NCBI GenBank assembly: GCA_025617745.1
Contig: CM046856.1
Coordinates: 36,388,208 to 36,452,207 of the forward strand
Source: Heliocidaris erythrogramma
Lineage: Eukaryota; Echinodermata; Echinoidea; Camarodonta; Echinometridae
Direction of reading: 5' to 3'
DNA length: 64,000 bases
The notes beneath the pieces were generated by a model. It was not told the origin of the DNA, made no database searches, and saw only the letters and a list, made by a program, of their open reading frames with translations. Positions 10,940 through 23,183 of this stretch are shown piece after piece (the first letter of the stretch is position 1; every line of letters begins with the position of its first letter). The position numbers and the translations under genes are program-made.

Positions 10940-12985
10940 AATGAGAGTTCAAAAAAACTTTTTTTTGTTTACAGGAGCTCTTTCTGGATTTGCTATAGTT
11001 GTGACATTTCATTGCAATTATGTGTATGTATTTTATTGGGGTTTTTGTTTTGTTACGTTGGTTTGGGGGGTTGATTCTTTGGGGGTGTTTTAGGCTTTTT
11101 TTTTTACCAGAGCCCTTTCTTAATTTTCAGAGCTCTTTTCATTTTGGAGCTTTCTAGAGCTGAATGCTTCATCTCTCCATGTATTTCTTTTCAATAGAAG
11201 GACCTAATGCATGAAAGTAAATTAATAACCAAATAAATTTACAGTAAATAAAAGAGATCAAGATTAGGATGCAGAAAAAAGGGAGCACAGGAAAAAACAA
11301 CAAGAGAAAGTTATTCTTAAAAACATATATTTTCTAAATTGAATTCATACTAAGGAAAGCTAATGACAAATCAAAGACAAATAGAAACATACAATGAATC
11401 TGAGAGGAAAATAATCATGTACAATTAGAAATTAAAAAAAACAACTTCAAAAGAAGCATATACCATTATTCACTATCTCTCTCCCCCATAATATATGAAA
11501 ATCATGACTCAACCACTTCTGTTCCAACCTTCCTTTTCTTTTTGGAATAACAGACTGTAAAATGTATAAACATAAACCTATTCATGTTTTTAAAGACCAT
11601 ATAAAAAAAACACTAAAACCAATCAAATTATACAATGCCAAAATTTGAAATATTTTGTCTCTTCAAGACTTCCACTTTCTAGTCAGATTTTCTAGTCAGA
11701 CTATTCATAGGATGAGTTGATGACAAGTTTGTTTGACTACTCCATCACCCAGCTGACTGATTTTCTATTCTATTGAACTTCCTCTCTCTTCTCTTCCAGG
11801 CACTTTTAATGCTCCTTGGTTCGGTTTTTTTTTCCCTCCATCAAGAGGAAATAATAAATTTTGCGAGGGCAAAAACTATATCACATTATCATGGAGTGAA
11901 GTTTTGACACAACTGTACGCACTTATGCAGGATATGCTCGGCACCAGAATATAATCCCAAACATGTGACAAATTTTTGTCGGGCAAGGAGATAGGGGGAC
12001 AAGAAGGGAAGAAATAGTGAACCAGAAGAGAGCGTACACAATCATCTGGTGAGGGCAAGAAAGGCATTAACGAATCTATAGAGCAGGGCTCCACACTCAC
12101 TTTTTTTTCAAAGCGGGACAGGATTGAAATCATCATAGTTAGTTCAATTGTAAAGTTCTGGGCCTAAGGAGTTAGGATTTGGGGACCAATGTCCTGGGCA
12201 CCCGTTAGTATCGAGCCCTTTATAGAGTTAATGACCTTCTAACTCTCAGAAAATGAGACTGTATGAAAGTGCATGAAAGTGCATGAAAGTGAAAGACAGG
12301 TTGTCAGGGAGAGGATGGAGAATAGCCACAAAGGGAGACAAACGCAGAGAGAGAGAGAGAGAGAGAGAGAGAGCAAAAGAAATGTACAGGAGACGTGCAT
12401 TGTTAGACAAAGTGTAATACTAAAAAATGCAAATGGAGAGATGAAAAGATAAAATTATACTACACAAAAAGCTATAGAATTTGGATAACAAAATATCATA
12501 CACACATAGGAAAGGCACAGTGAAAAATTGGTAGAGACAGACATTCACCAGATGAGAAAGGGAAAAAATGACAGAGAGAAGAGAGGACAAAGACAGAGAG
12601 AGGGGGCAAGAATGGAAGAGCGGGACAGACAGAATAGACAACATTCCAAGTTTAGTCATTTGAGTTTCCTAGCTGAATGCTGTATGGTGATCATATCAAG
12701 GCAGCGTGAATCATCAATCATGCATACAGCTTGCCAATAGCAATACATTGTAACACATCGGTTGTGTTCTTAACAAACAAAATGATCTGCCCGTAAGCTC
12801 ATATCGTGTTCAATACGAGTATGTTTTAGTTTCACTTCTACATTAAAGTTGCAAACCAAATACATAATGTAAAAAGTATGATTTTATTTACATGTTAACC
12901 ATATATGATAAAATTACAAGACTTTTTCTTCTTTTCTTTGTTTGTTTGTTTGGGAGATAATTGGTTATTAATTATTGAGCCCCAA
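10940..12985. other. No gene supported; microsatellites
   Basis: It includes three copies of a GCATGAAAGT decamer (12262-12290) and a (GA)n run (12349-12373). A fragment at 12225-12252 resembles the AGAGTTAATGACCTTCTAACTCTC core of the short palindromic family. Minus-strand frames over 12420-12660 reflect purine-rich DNA. Confidence 0.4.
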
Positions 12986-12989
12986 TTAT

Positions 12990-13165
12990 TTAGAAATGTC
13001 ATTAATGTAGCAAGTACCCAATCTATGATATAAATTTTCTAGAAAAGTCATTTACATGTATGTAGCTAATAACCAAACTATGATGTTAATTTTCCAGAAA
13101 TGGTTTTTAAATAATTTGTACCTAAACTATGATGTCAATCATGTAAGAATGTCACACACATGTAA
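12990..13165. repeat. Degenerate ~60-bp tandem repeat, about three units
   Basis: Units share ACCMAATCTATGAT-type words: AAGTACCCAATCTATGATA, AATAACCAAACTATGATG and GTACCTAAACTATGATG. Each is followed by AATTTTC-AGAAA-like sequence. Divergence between units suggests age. Confidence 0.55.
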
Positions 13166-13261
13166 AATATTACACTAGCACTACAAAGCTCAAAGGAGAA
13201 GCTAGAAATTTGCTGCCAAGTTCATCCTTAGATCATTCTTTTCTGGAAATTTGTCAAATTT

Positions 13262-13363
13262 TCAAATGCTGACATCCAGACCTTGCACTGCACTATACCC
13301 ATCATTGTTGCTAATAACTTCTGATTTCTCAGAACCACTTTCTAAAGCAATATCAGAGCTGAC
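13262..13363 (-). CDS. Candidate terminal coding exon (weak)
   Basis: On the minus strand a splice-acceptor-like site (TTTTTATCTTACAG) is followed by 33 open codons and a TGA. The peptide begins VSSDIALESGSEKSE and ends DGYSAVQGLDVSI, an acidic, serine-rich composition typical of a protein tail. An AATAAA on the minus strand lies about 370 bp downstream (near 12886-12891). A 33-codon open run is common by chance in such DNA, and no homologous protein is recognised. If real, the upstream exons lie at higher coordinates. The exon at 15809-15892 does not join in phase without another exon between them. The function is unknown. Confidence 0.22.
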   Translation of the reverse strand, partial: VSSDIALESGSEKSEVISNNDGYSAVQGLDVSI

Positions 13364-13696
13364 CTGTAAGATAAAAAGTCGTGTTCTGTTCTTTCTAGAT
13401 TGTATACAATTACATCTGTATTGCATTTCAGTTTATGTCTAATTCTTGAGCCATCTTTAAATAAAAATCAATGTATCCTTGACCTTTGACTGTATAGTAT
13501 AATAATCGTTATATTCCACAATTTCTAATTTACAAAGAAACGAAATGGTAGGGTCCTAAACTGAGATCTAAGGACAAGAATCGGTTTGGGGAGAAAGGCC
13601 ATCAGTCAGACCTTTAACTCTTCAAAAACAGATGTTATGCCTTACAAGTATAAGTCTCTGTACTTTTCACAACTCTTGCCTTAGTTATATCAAGGA

Positions 13697-13722
13697 GTTA
13701 TCACAGAACTGTGATAACTCGT
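13697..13722. repeat. Perfect small inverted repeat
   Basis: GAGTTATCACAG and its exact inverse CTGTGATAACTC, separated by two bases, flanked by TATATCA words on both sides. Confidence 0.6.
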
Positions 13723-14237
13723 TGGTTATATCATAGAGACTAGAGAGTTTTAGGCATTTAAAGTAACTATTCAATCAAGAATCTTACATTTTGCTATTTC
13801 ATCTTGTGTAGTATAATTTGTTTGCATACATACATATTTCTTGGTAAGCAATGAAAGTTGAAATGATGTGAAACTGTACTATTGAGATAATGCAAATCTT
13901 CGACATGATGCAGGTACATACAGCGTACACAACAATTTAGCTTGAACTTCTCAAGGCATTACTTAAGTGGATTTTCAAAGTAGAGACCGATATTAAGCAA
14001 TAATCCTTCTTCCATTAAGAATCTACACAAACCCATTTGTAAACTGGAAGGCTCTTCACTGTCTTCCAATGCACAAGGATAGAAAGTATATATATTTTTC
14101 CTACAGCCACTTTTAAGTCAAACTAATAAGTTCATTGATTTTATGCATTACAACCCATCAACATAAATTCTTTTTCAGTTTTGCTATTTTACAGGTTTAG
14201 GGGTATATCACCCTCAGCCCTTGTCTGAATATACTTT

Positions 14238-14654
14238 TATTAGCCCGAGTTGGGTTCAAGCTTGAGATTCAAGCCCGGTCAGTGCTACTCAAGAAAATAT
14301 TCGAGTTTGAAACACCCGTCTCCATCTGCCCTGAGTCTTGCTCAAGCTTGGAATTAGCTCGATCTATGGAGCATGCGCGCTTTCGTCGCGATGATCCTAA
14401 GTACATGGTATCGTGAATTAATCAACCCAAGTCAAAACCTGAACGTGTCTTCAACTGCGAATTAGCGGGCTAATGTGCGAAATAGCACGCTATATAAAAA
14501 AAACCCGACTTGAATTGGGTTTGTTCATTATGAAATAGATTTTAAAGCTGATTCTGATCGCGGAAAATTAACTTGATCAACTTGAGCTAGTTCTGATCAG
14601 GTTAGTTTTCCGCGATCAGAATCAGTGGGTTATTTTGAAAACTTGGGCTGGTAA
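14238..14654. mobile_element. MITE-like fold-back element
   Basis: The left end TTAGCCCGAGTTGGGTTCAAG and right end AACTTGGGCTGGTAA form imperfect terminal inverted repeats. Inside, GATTCTGATCGCGGAAAA is mirrored by TTTTCCGCGATCAGAATC (about 14550-14627), giving a strong internal hairpin. Several AACCCAAGTC/GACTTGAATTGGG words repeat within it. The target duplication was not resolved. It has no coding capacity. Confidence 0.55.
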
Positions 14655-14659
14655 AGCGG

Positions 14660-15545
14660 ACCTACAGAGTACAGAGAATAATATTATCCTATTGACCTGG
14701 TACACAAACTTGCCAACATTACATGTTCATGATATCTTGAATGATGTCTCATGACTCTTTTACATTACAAAACAAACTCTTGACCTATATGTACATGTAG
14801 ATCACCTTGCTTATGGGGAGGGGGGAGGGGGTTGTATACTGTTGAAAAGAGAACATGGCACTAACAACATGGATCCAATACACATAGACCCACAATTTTG
14901 TAACGCTAACAAAGGGTAAGTGCAAATGGATCCCCTAAATTTCACTCAAGGCCCCCTAAAAAGATAGCACACTATACTTTCCTATCGGTCTATCACAGTA
15001 TGACTGCATGAACATTTTAAAGAAAATATAAATCAAATAAAGAGTAAGACTACTACACATAGATGTACAAATGTGTGGACCTGTCTTCAACCATTCACAG
15101 TAAACAATGTCATACACATTTAATTGTTGTCTTTAATACTAAACTTTATGACATGAAACCTGACTTTTGGACTTAATTATGGTAGAGCATGGTTTTTACA
15201 CTGTGTGATTGTACATTCAGTTTGAACTCAAAATAACGTTAATCTATTAAATAAGAAAATCTGACTTGGATCTTAGGAGTGCTAAAGTGCCTTGGCATAA
15301 GTTTGGTGTAATGCCATGAAAGGATATTGTGGCTGGTATTTAACACCAAACACATACGTATTGTTATTGCTAAGTATTTTGGATAATATTTAAATGTTCA
15401 AAGCAAAACACTGTGACTGTACCCTCCATTTTGGTGTTAACAGCATGTCATGACTACCGGCACCTGTCCTATAGGCCTACACCAATCTGCATAAACAGAT
15501 TTTTTTTTAATAAATAAATGATTGATGGCAAATTATTGTTTGCTC
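14660..15545. other. No gene seen
   Basis: AT-rich single-copy DNA; nothing supportable beyond short G-rich words near 14815-14831. Confidence 0.45.
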
Positions 15546-15547
15546 GA

Positions 15548-15589
15548 TTTGCTGCATGATATTTTTTTGAAAATATATCATACAGCAAA
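15548..15589. repeat. Small imperfect hairpin
   Basis: TTTGCTGCATGATAT pairs with ATATCATACAGCAAA around an A/T loop. The arms are too short for a typical precursor microRNA. Confidence 0.4.
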
Positions 15590-15808
15590 CATCTAATTGT
15601 AATCAATATATAATTTTAACCGTTTTTCTTTCATTTTACTTTTTTTTCCTTTATTTGTATTGACAAGAATATGAGAAAGTATCTATAACATTTCATACAA
15701 AAACCATAATTGGAGAAAAAGCATGCCTCAGTACAAAACTGTTGGAAAAGGAGGAGGTGTAGATGGCATAGCAGCTTGTATTGGTAGGAATGTTAATGGA
15801 ATGCTTAC

Positions 15809-15892
15809 CAAATTATTCCGGCCACAACATAATGAAAGCGAGGGTTGCTCTCAGCGTCCCCGGTTATACAGCACAGCTCTGCTCTCAGCAAT
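15809..15892 (-). CDS. Candidate internal coding exon (weak)
   Basis: On the minus strand the acceptor CTGATTCCAG is preceded by a very long pyrimidine tract (the complement of the purine run at 15.9-16.33 kb). The donor is TTTG|GTAAGC. Between them one frame is open for 27 codons and includes AELCCITGDAESNP then RFHYVVAGII. A stop would follow at once without splicing. An alternative acceptor at 15879 gives a 70-nt exon. No protein family is recognised and the plus strand also has an open frame here, so confidence is low. Confidence 0.2.
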
Positions 15893-15899
15893 CTGGAAT

Positions 15900-16330
15900 C
15901 AGGTAGGAGATGGGGAAGTGGAGGGGAAAGGACAGGGGAGATGAGGGATAGAGAAGGTGAGGAGGAGAGGGAGAGAAGGTGAGGAGGAGAGGGAGAGAAG
16001 GTGAGGAGGAGAGGAGGAGGAGAGGAGGAGGAGGGGGGGAGAGGGATGGGAGAGGAGACGGGAGGAGAGGGATGGGTGAGGAGAAGGGAGGAAAGGGATG
16101 GGAGAGGAGAAGGAAGGGGAGGAGAGGGATGAGAGGGGAGGAGGAGGAGAGGGGAGGAGGAGGAGAGGGATGAGAGGGGAGGAGGAGGAGAGGGATGAGA
16201 GGGGAGGGGGAGGAGAGGGATGAGAGGGGAGGGGGAGGAGAGGGATGAGAGGGGAGGGGGAGGAGAGGGATGAGAGACGAGGGGGAGAAGAGGGGGAGAG
16301 GAGGAGGAGGAGGAGGAGGAGGAGGATGGG
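15900..16330 (+). repeat. Homopurine (GGA/GAGG-rich) tract
   Basis: About 430 bp of almost pure A/G on the plus strand, built from GAGGAG, GAGAGGGATGAGA and GGGGAGGAGGAG units. It is followed by purine-rich DNA to about 16800. Repeated 22-24-bp units (GAGAGGGATGAGAGGGGAGG) are visible from 16100 to 16290. Long mirror-like purine tracts can form triplex DNA. The 262-codon minus-strand frame (leucine/serine/proline only) is a low-complexity artefact. Confidence 0.85.
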
Positions 16331-16799
16331 GAGTAGGGCCGAAACAGGAAAAGGGTGAGAAAGATTTAGAGGAAGGGAATCAGTATGAGCAACATTAAAG
16401 GAGGGGTGAAGTGACATAGGAAGGGAACAGGTCACAGGACAAGTAGGGAAGAAATTATGAAAGAAGTGAATCAGAAGGAGTAGAAAGATTTTTGGCAATA
16501 AGATGGATAGATATAAAGATATCCATTGAAAGGTAGAAGGGCAAATATAGAAAGGGGTAGAAGAGAAGGAAGGGGGTGGCAGAGAGGAACAAGAAATAGT
16601 AATATACAAAAAAGGCAAGTACAGAAAGCAACATAGTGGGATAAACAAGAATAAAAGAAATAAAAGAAAGAGAAAACACAGAAACAAGAGAGAAATAGAA
16701 CAGAATAGGATTGGGAATAAGGCATCAACAGCAGGAAGGGGATCAAAGAATAGGAAAAAAGAGGGACAGAGGGAAGAAACAAAAATACAGAAATGTTAA

Positions 16800-19400
16800 T
16801 GTTAGGATCCCAAATCACTGATTAATACATACCGAATTCCAAACAAGCTTGAAGAATTTAATATGATTCCTGGCCTTGACATCTAACTGCAGCAGCAATG
16901 CACAAGTCAGGGGCTGTATACACTGGCATATATAGGGCAAACAAATTTCAAAACGACTCACGAACTACGAGGCCTTGGAAAGCCCAAATCCCCCCTCGAT
17001 CTACAGAAACTGTAACTTAAGCATAATCATCATCTTCCAATGCAACATGGACTCCAGAGGCACATTATCAGGTTAAAGTTGTTCAACTGTTGTCCGGCTG
17101 GCAAGTAGCGGCAGCACAGGGCAGTACAGGGCAGTACAGGGCAGTATCATTACAATGTACAGGAAGGAGATTACCAGCAGATAAAATGATAAATATATTA
17201 GCTCGGATTTAGCAAACTCCTCCACAGCACTATCAGTATCAGGTAGAGCCAGAAAATGCTTACATTATTCACAATATGTTCCAAGCTGAGAATCCAGGCT
17301 ATGGGATTATTCCTTAGTTAGAGGTACACAGTTAGTACAGGAACAGTAACAGATTAGGCTGGCTAAATCCACATAAGAGCATGTTCTTTAGAAATGCTGC
17401 ATTGAAGAAGCGCTGTCCGTCAGTGAATGTCTGTTTTTTTTTTAATAGGGCCCCCGAAAAGAACAAGCCACCTCCACTGCAGAGAGTGTTGTAAATGATA
17501 GCGCATAGTTAGTTTACACACAACACGGGCAGAAGCAGTAAGGTTCTTTGCCTGGCTGGGCTGGCAAACGCTCAACTCCAGCTCTATGAACGCTTCCACC
17601 GTACCTATGAGTGTACAGCGTAAATACAAAAGAGCATAGCATAATGTCTGCTTATGCTGTGTGTGTATGGTGTGTATGTTGTGTGTGTGTGTTCCGTATG
17701 ATGTTGCCCATAGTTGGGGGGCAATAGGACTCCCTGTGTTAGATTTGTTTAGTGTGTGTCCTCTATTTTCTTGGCCTGCTCAATATATTTCTGAGGGGGT
17801 AGCTAGCCATGCACGCTTCGCTAGGCTTGCTTGGTTTTTTTTCACTGCCAATCCATAGCAAGATAGCACTGCATGTTCGGGTTTGGGACTCTGTACATCT
17901 CTGTGCAATGCCATGGATTTGGCCTCCCCCTTAACGTGCTTAAACATGGGGAGCATAATAACAGGAGCCAGAAAACATTCTTCAACTGTTTCACTCCCTG
18001 CATGGAACTACTACAATACATGTAGGTCCATACTCCTGGCAAGCCCTAGGAATGAGTAATGGGTCAACTGGTTCTGAGTGTTACTGATTAGAAGCATCCA
18101 CCAAATAAATCTAGAATGACACCAGACATCATAACACTCACTCACTTTGCCTTGAATTTAATAGCAGCTAGTCAATTACTACTTAATAGCAAATCATAAA
18201 TCTTCCCAATTTCAAAACAGAGAATTTAGATCCTTTTTCCAAAACATTTGTACAATGATACCACATGAGCCTATTTTATGAAAACAAATTTTAAATGTTT
18301 CCAACTAAAGGAATTCAATTCCATTGATTCGTCTGGCATAGGAACAAGATATTTCATCAAATTTCCAATTTCCAATAAATGTATGATAAGCCTACTTCCA
18401 AAATATAAAAAAATGTATATTGCTTAACTTTGTTTTCCTCACAAGAGCTCAAATGGACAACTTCAACAAGAATTGATTTTGAGTCAGCTATTTAATTTAA
18501 ATAACAATTTGATGTCACAATTTTTGTACATTTAAATACAATACTTTTTATCATTTAACAATTACAAATCAAAATTTCTACATATTTTTAAGTAGATTAA
18601 AAAATCAGAAGCAACTTCTTAATATGTTCAGGTGTTTGGCAAAGGTGTGTACTCCCTTTATTATATTGAAACTGGATTATGTTTTGAGCCTCCACTAATA
18701 TCTCTATACTTTATACCTGTTATTGTGCAATCCTGGTGAAAGAGAACCAGCTTAAAAGCTAATCCTATTCATATATAAGGATTAATTCTTTTTGCCTAGA
18801 TGCATTTGCCCCTCCTTATATAATACACAGGACAGCTCTTTTAGGTACAATGTACAAGTATTGTGTAGATAAAATGCAGCTATTTAATAGTTTAATACAG
18901 ACCCACTCAGCTTTTATCCTCTTACCAGTAGAAATGTCACAAGCACACTTCATTACTAGGAAGGGTCATTTATCCTTGTCAACACTGTAGGAAAGATACA
19001 ATCGATTTGTGCTCATGTTTATAAACAAGGTTTCCATGGTATAAGTATGTCAATATGATTTATATATGTCAATATCAGCAAACTTAAAATAACATTAATA
19101 ATGAAATGATCATAATTACAAAACTACACCTCAAGCTGTCACAAGGACCAAGTGCTAATCTGTAACAAGGAGCACAGGAATGTACAATTTTCAAACTAAA
19201 TTAAAGTTTTAAAAATCTGACGAGGATCTAAATCCTCTCACGTACCATATGGCACAGTTAAAATCTGTGAGTAATTTCTTTCATGAACATGCATGTGTAT
19301 AATAATTTAACTGTACAAATTCACTTGATGAATATTAACATACCCCATCAACTTTTAAGTCACATACTTGCCAACATTTAAGAACAAAAGAGTTGGATAC
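16800..19400. other. No gene supported
   Basis: It contains a short (CAGGGCAGTA)n run (about 17116-17145) and a GT-rich run (17655-17695). A 59-nt minus-strand segment (18926-18984) is bounded by strong splice-like sites but has stops in all three frames; it is treated as a finding. Confidence 0.4.
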
Positions 19401-19414
19401 TTTTTTTTTGGAGA

Positions 19415-19430
19415 GGGGGGGGGGGGGGGG
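19415..19430. repeat. G16 homopolymer after a T run
   Basis: Nine T, GGAGA, then sixteen G. One of about eleven long G/C homopolymers in the window. Confidence 0.85.
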
Positions 19431-21900
19431 TTGGTGGAGGGAGGTACAGCCTGTCCAGGCAAGGGGAAGGAGCAAACCTGTATGCATGCCTCTCACCCAC
19501 AGCAGGGAACTTTTTAAAATTTAGAAATAATTTGCCACATTTTCAAGCACTTTCCAGCTTAAAATAAGAAACAAATAAAATGTCTGCATTATTCAGTCTT
19601 CTCGTGCACTGAAAGTTTGACAATATGACACCTAAGTGATTAAATCAACAGATAAATATCAAAGTAATTACAAGGGCATTCATAGGTACATGTATATGGG
19701 CATGATAACGCCATGGGGCGTTTACTTTGCATGTCACGATCCTGTTTGGTAGAATCGCATTATCCACGATGTGCTGGTACAGGCATGTGCTACACAGTGC
19801 ACATCTTACCGCATACCACTGGATGTACAACATTTATGCATGCCCCGACACGTGCGCTGCAAATTCAAAAGAAAGTCTTCATTCTTTTGAAGTTTCATTC
19901 TCTGCTTCTCTTTTACAGTATTAAGTTATTTCACACAGGTAAATCCTTCCTCAGGCTGTAGATGAAATTTCATTTCCATTGGTGATGGCTTTCAACTGCC
20001 TGAAACTTACCTTCAAGAGCATCACTCCGAAAATTGAATTTTTCTTTTACTCTTGCGGGGGATGGGCCGGTGGGGGATATTTTACTGACCCATCTTGTTT
20101 ATTTTGCTGTCAGTACCTCTTTGAATTGAGTTTGGGCCTTCATCTCAAATATGTTGAATAGAATATCTTAATTATCTTTCAAAGGAGAGTAAATTCTAAG
20201 GTTTGGCCTGCAAATCTATATGGAGTCATTCTTTGATTCAAATAAGCTGTAATCAAATCAAAGGGTAATAGATCTTTTTTTTTTTAATTTCTAAAGTAAG
20301 GGGCCTTTTACTTGTAACAAACCTAAAATTCTTGTACATATATCATTGGACATGATGCACTGCATTACGTAATGCATCATTCTTATATCACATTGCAAAA
20401 CCCTGACAGCGTAGAATGGAAATTATAGAGAATATCTGCTTAGTTCTTTTCGCAGTAACCAGAGTGAACTGGAATGAGCCAATATAATGACTGGTCTCAT
20501 CTCCAGGCTGATTTCAAGCATTTTCAGCTTGTCAGCAATTTTGATAGACCTACATGTAGGTTATTGAAGGAGCTAAAAAGGATTGCAGAATACATTTAAG
20601 TGGATTTCCACAGATAACCAATAACTTTTTGACTGAATTTATTACAATTACTTCTACATTAATTTTTACTGAGAATCAATGTTACTTTAGGAAAGGTTTT
20701 GAATACTCAATGATTTCCTCTCTGTGAAAACTACTTACAATCAAAAAATCGTATTGTACAACTATTGGACCAAATAAAAGCTTCAGACATATTTTCACAA
20801 GTAGTTGCAATGTTTCAGAACTAGAATAAAACTCGAGAGAGAAATTGAGAATGTTCCTATATTGTTACCAACCGTCAACCATTCTTTACCAATTGTTCAA
20901 ATGCGCCAATAAAACCTGGCAACCATACAATAAGGGGTGCCCACGAGCATCCCGATGAAAAGGAGACGTAGGGAAAAAGATACAGGTCAGGTCTACTGCA
21001 TTTAAAAGAATATTACAGAAAAAGTTACTGAACCTGTGCATATAAAAATAGATAAAAAGATCGGCTGTAACAATTGACGTGGGCCTACCATACAACAGAA
21101 CAGTACTTGGCAACAGTGCAGTGTGATATTGGCGACGCTGTGCAGATACAATTGACAGACATTAACAATACAAGTATTCAAAATCCAGCTCCATTTTTTC
21201 CCTCCCCCCCCCCCCCCTACAATCCCACCCACTCCTTTTTCAATCTCCTGCGTACTAATACTAAAGTGGCTTGTGGTAAAATCATGACTTTCGAGGTTAT
21301 TTGCATATCAGTAATTTTTTTATGATCAGATTCAAATTGTGTTACTTCCAAACGTGGTAAAACAGCAGAAATTATTTCATAAAAATGATGTAGGCCTTTA
21401 AAAAAATAAAATTCTAAATCCATAGATGGAATGAATATCTTATACATCTATCAGCTTTCAGAAAATTTTGTTTAGGGCATCACAGACCTACTACTATGTG
21501 GGCTTTTCCATCATTATTTCTCCATTTATGGAGGAACTTTTTTTCAATATCATGGGTTTTCCGCCTCTAACCCACTCCCCAAAATCTATTTTTAGACTGC
21601 ATATTGGTATTTGAGTGAAAAATATAGCATAAGAGAGGTTCATGCAGTATAAAAGGTCAAGGAATAATAGTTGTTTTAGAAATTTAGAAAAAAAATTCTA
21701 AATATAATGGCAAGAAGGTACAAGACACAGGGTTACAGTATCTAACATGCAACTTAGACCTAAGCAAAAAAATCACACATTACAAATCCTTCACAGTTTA
21801 TGCTGCAAACATCATTACAAAATGATTTGATGTAAACATCCATAAAATGACAGAAATTATTGTAGTTTTGATTGTGTAATCATTTTATTCATTATCTGTA
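19431..21900. other. No gene supported
   Basis: A palindromic GCATTACGTAATGC lies near 20360 and C14 at 21204-21217. A minus-strand segment 20011-20051, ending at a very good GAAG|GTAAGT donor and open as VKEKFNFRSDALE, is noted as a weak exon hint only. Confidence 0.4.
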
Positions 21901-22247
21901 TTGCACAAGGTGGTCTGTCGTAGTCGACAGACCACCTCTTAATTTCGTCAGAATTTTCTTTATTATTATTTATTTATTTATTTTTATTTTTCCACCACTT
22001 TCTTGTTACCATGATTCCTCAATATCGGCTGAGTCAATTTTTATCAAAATCTCTACAGTCATGAGGACATATCAGATCAAGCTTGGGTAACTATTTCAAG
22101 GTCATCAGGTCATCGTGACGTCATCCAGGCGCCATTTTGTGAAATCACATTATCAATCATATCTTCATAACGAGTCATCAAAAATAAACCATATTTGACA
22201 CACATGAACTTCAGGTCAAGGGTCAACATAAAATGTCATCAAAATCC

Positions 22248-22560
22248 GCGCGCACATCATGACGCGCACGTACGCGCGCGTCAAAATTTAAAATTGCTCA
22301 AAATCACTTTTTAATCAAATTAGAGTATGGTTCATGACATTTTAAGCATTTTAAAATTTTCTGTCCGTGCGCGTCCGCGCGCGCGTTATGCGCGCACACA
22401 GCGCGTAGAGAACGTAAAAACGCCGTTTTTTCGCATGTTTCATCTTCTTGATAATATTCTTGACAATTTCCAACTATTTACAGTCATTATCGACCTTCCA
22501 TAATGTCGTACGCGCGCGTCAAACTTTCAAATTTGTGCGCACGTCAAAGGGCATTCTAAT
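22248..22560. repeat. CpG alternating tracts inside copy A
   Basis: Three clusters of GCGCGC/CGCGCG steps (about 22248-22282, 22366-22405 and 22510-22545) in otherwise AT-rich DNA. Equivalent clusters occur in copy B (55970-55990, 56066-56110, 56213-56255). Alternating purine-pyrimidine CG runs favour Z-DNA. Confidence 0.7.
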
Positions 22561-23183
22561 GCAAAAAGTGGTAAAAACATGCCCATCTAGAATTCGCCAT
22601 AGCTCCTCAGAAGGGGCGGAAACCCCCCAATTTCTTTACATATTCTGAAAACCTGTGAGTTGTAGATATGAATTCATGTAGAATTTTTTCCGATCTCGTG
22701 TTCTAACGTCATCATATTTGCTTATGAACTCAAAAAAATGATTTTGAAAAAATGACGTCATCATTTTTGTATTCATTTGCTAATATTTCAGTAATAGGTA
22801 GTCGATTTTCTTCCAAATTTTGATATGTTATAGCTGACACAATTCTCTACCAGATCAGTCACCACCATTTTTCATTTTGATGACGTCATCACACTGAAAT
22901 TTTCAATTAAAGACAACATGTCAGAATTTTCCCTATTTGCGTGTTATGTCTATGGAAGATGATTTTTTTTCGAATCATGAATCTACATGACATCGTTCTC
23001 TGAGCAGTATCTCAGTTATTTTTGGTCTATTTTCTTCCAGATTTTAATATGTTGTAGCTGAGACTATAAGCTTTCATTAGTAAGCCCTCCAATTTTTGAT
23101 CAGATGTCGGGATCATGCCCAATTTTTCAGTACAAAATGTGATTTGAGAATCCCGTTTTCGTTTACGTGCTATCTCTAGGGGA

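Noticed and set aside
15899-16687. 262-codon open frame on the minus strand
   Set aside because: It lies in the homopurine tract and encodes almost only leucine, serine and proline; low-complexity DNA keeps the frame open by chance.
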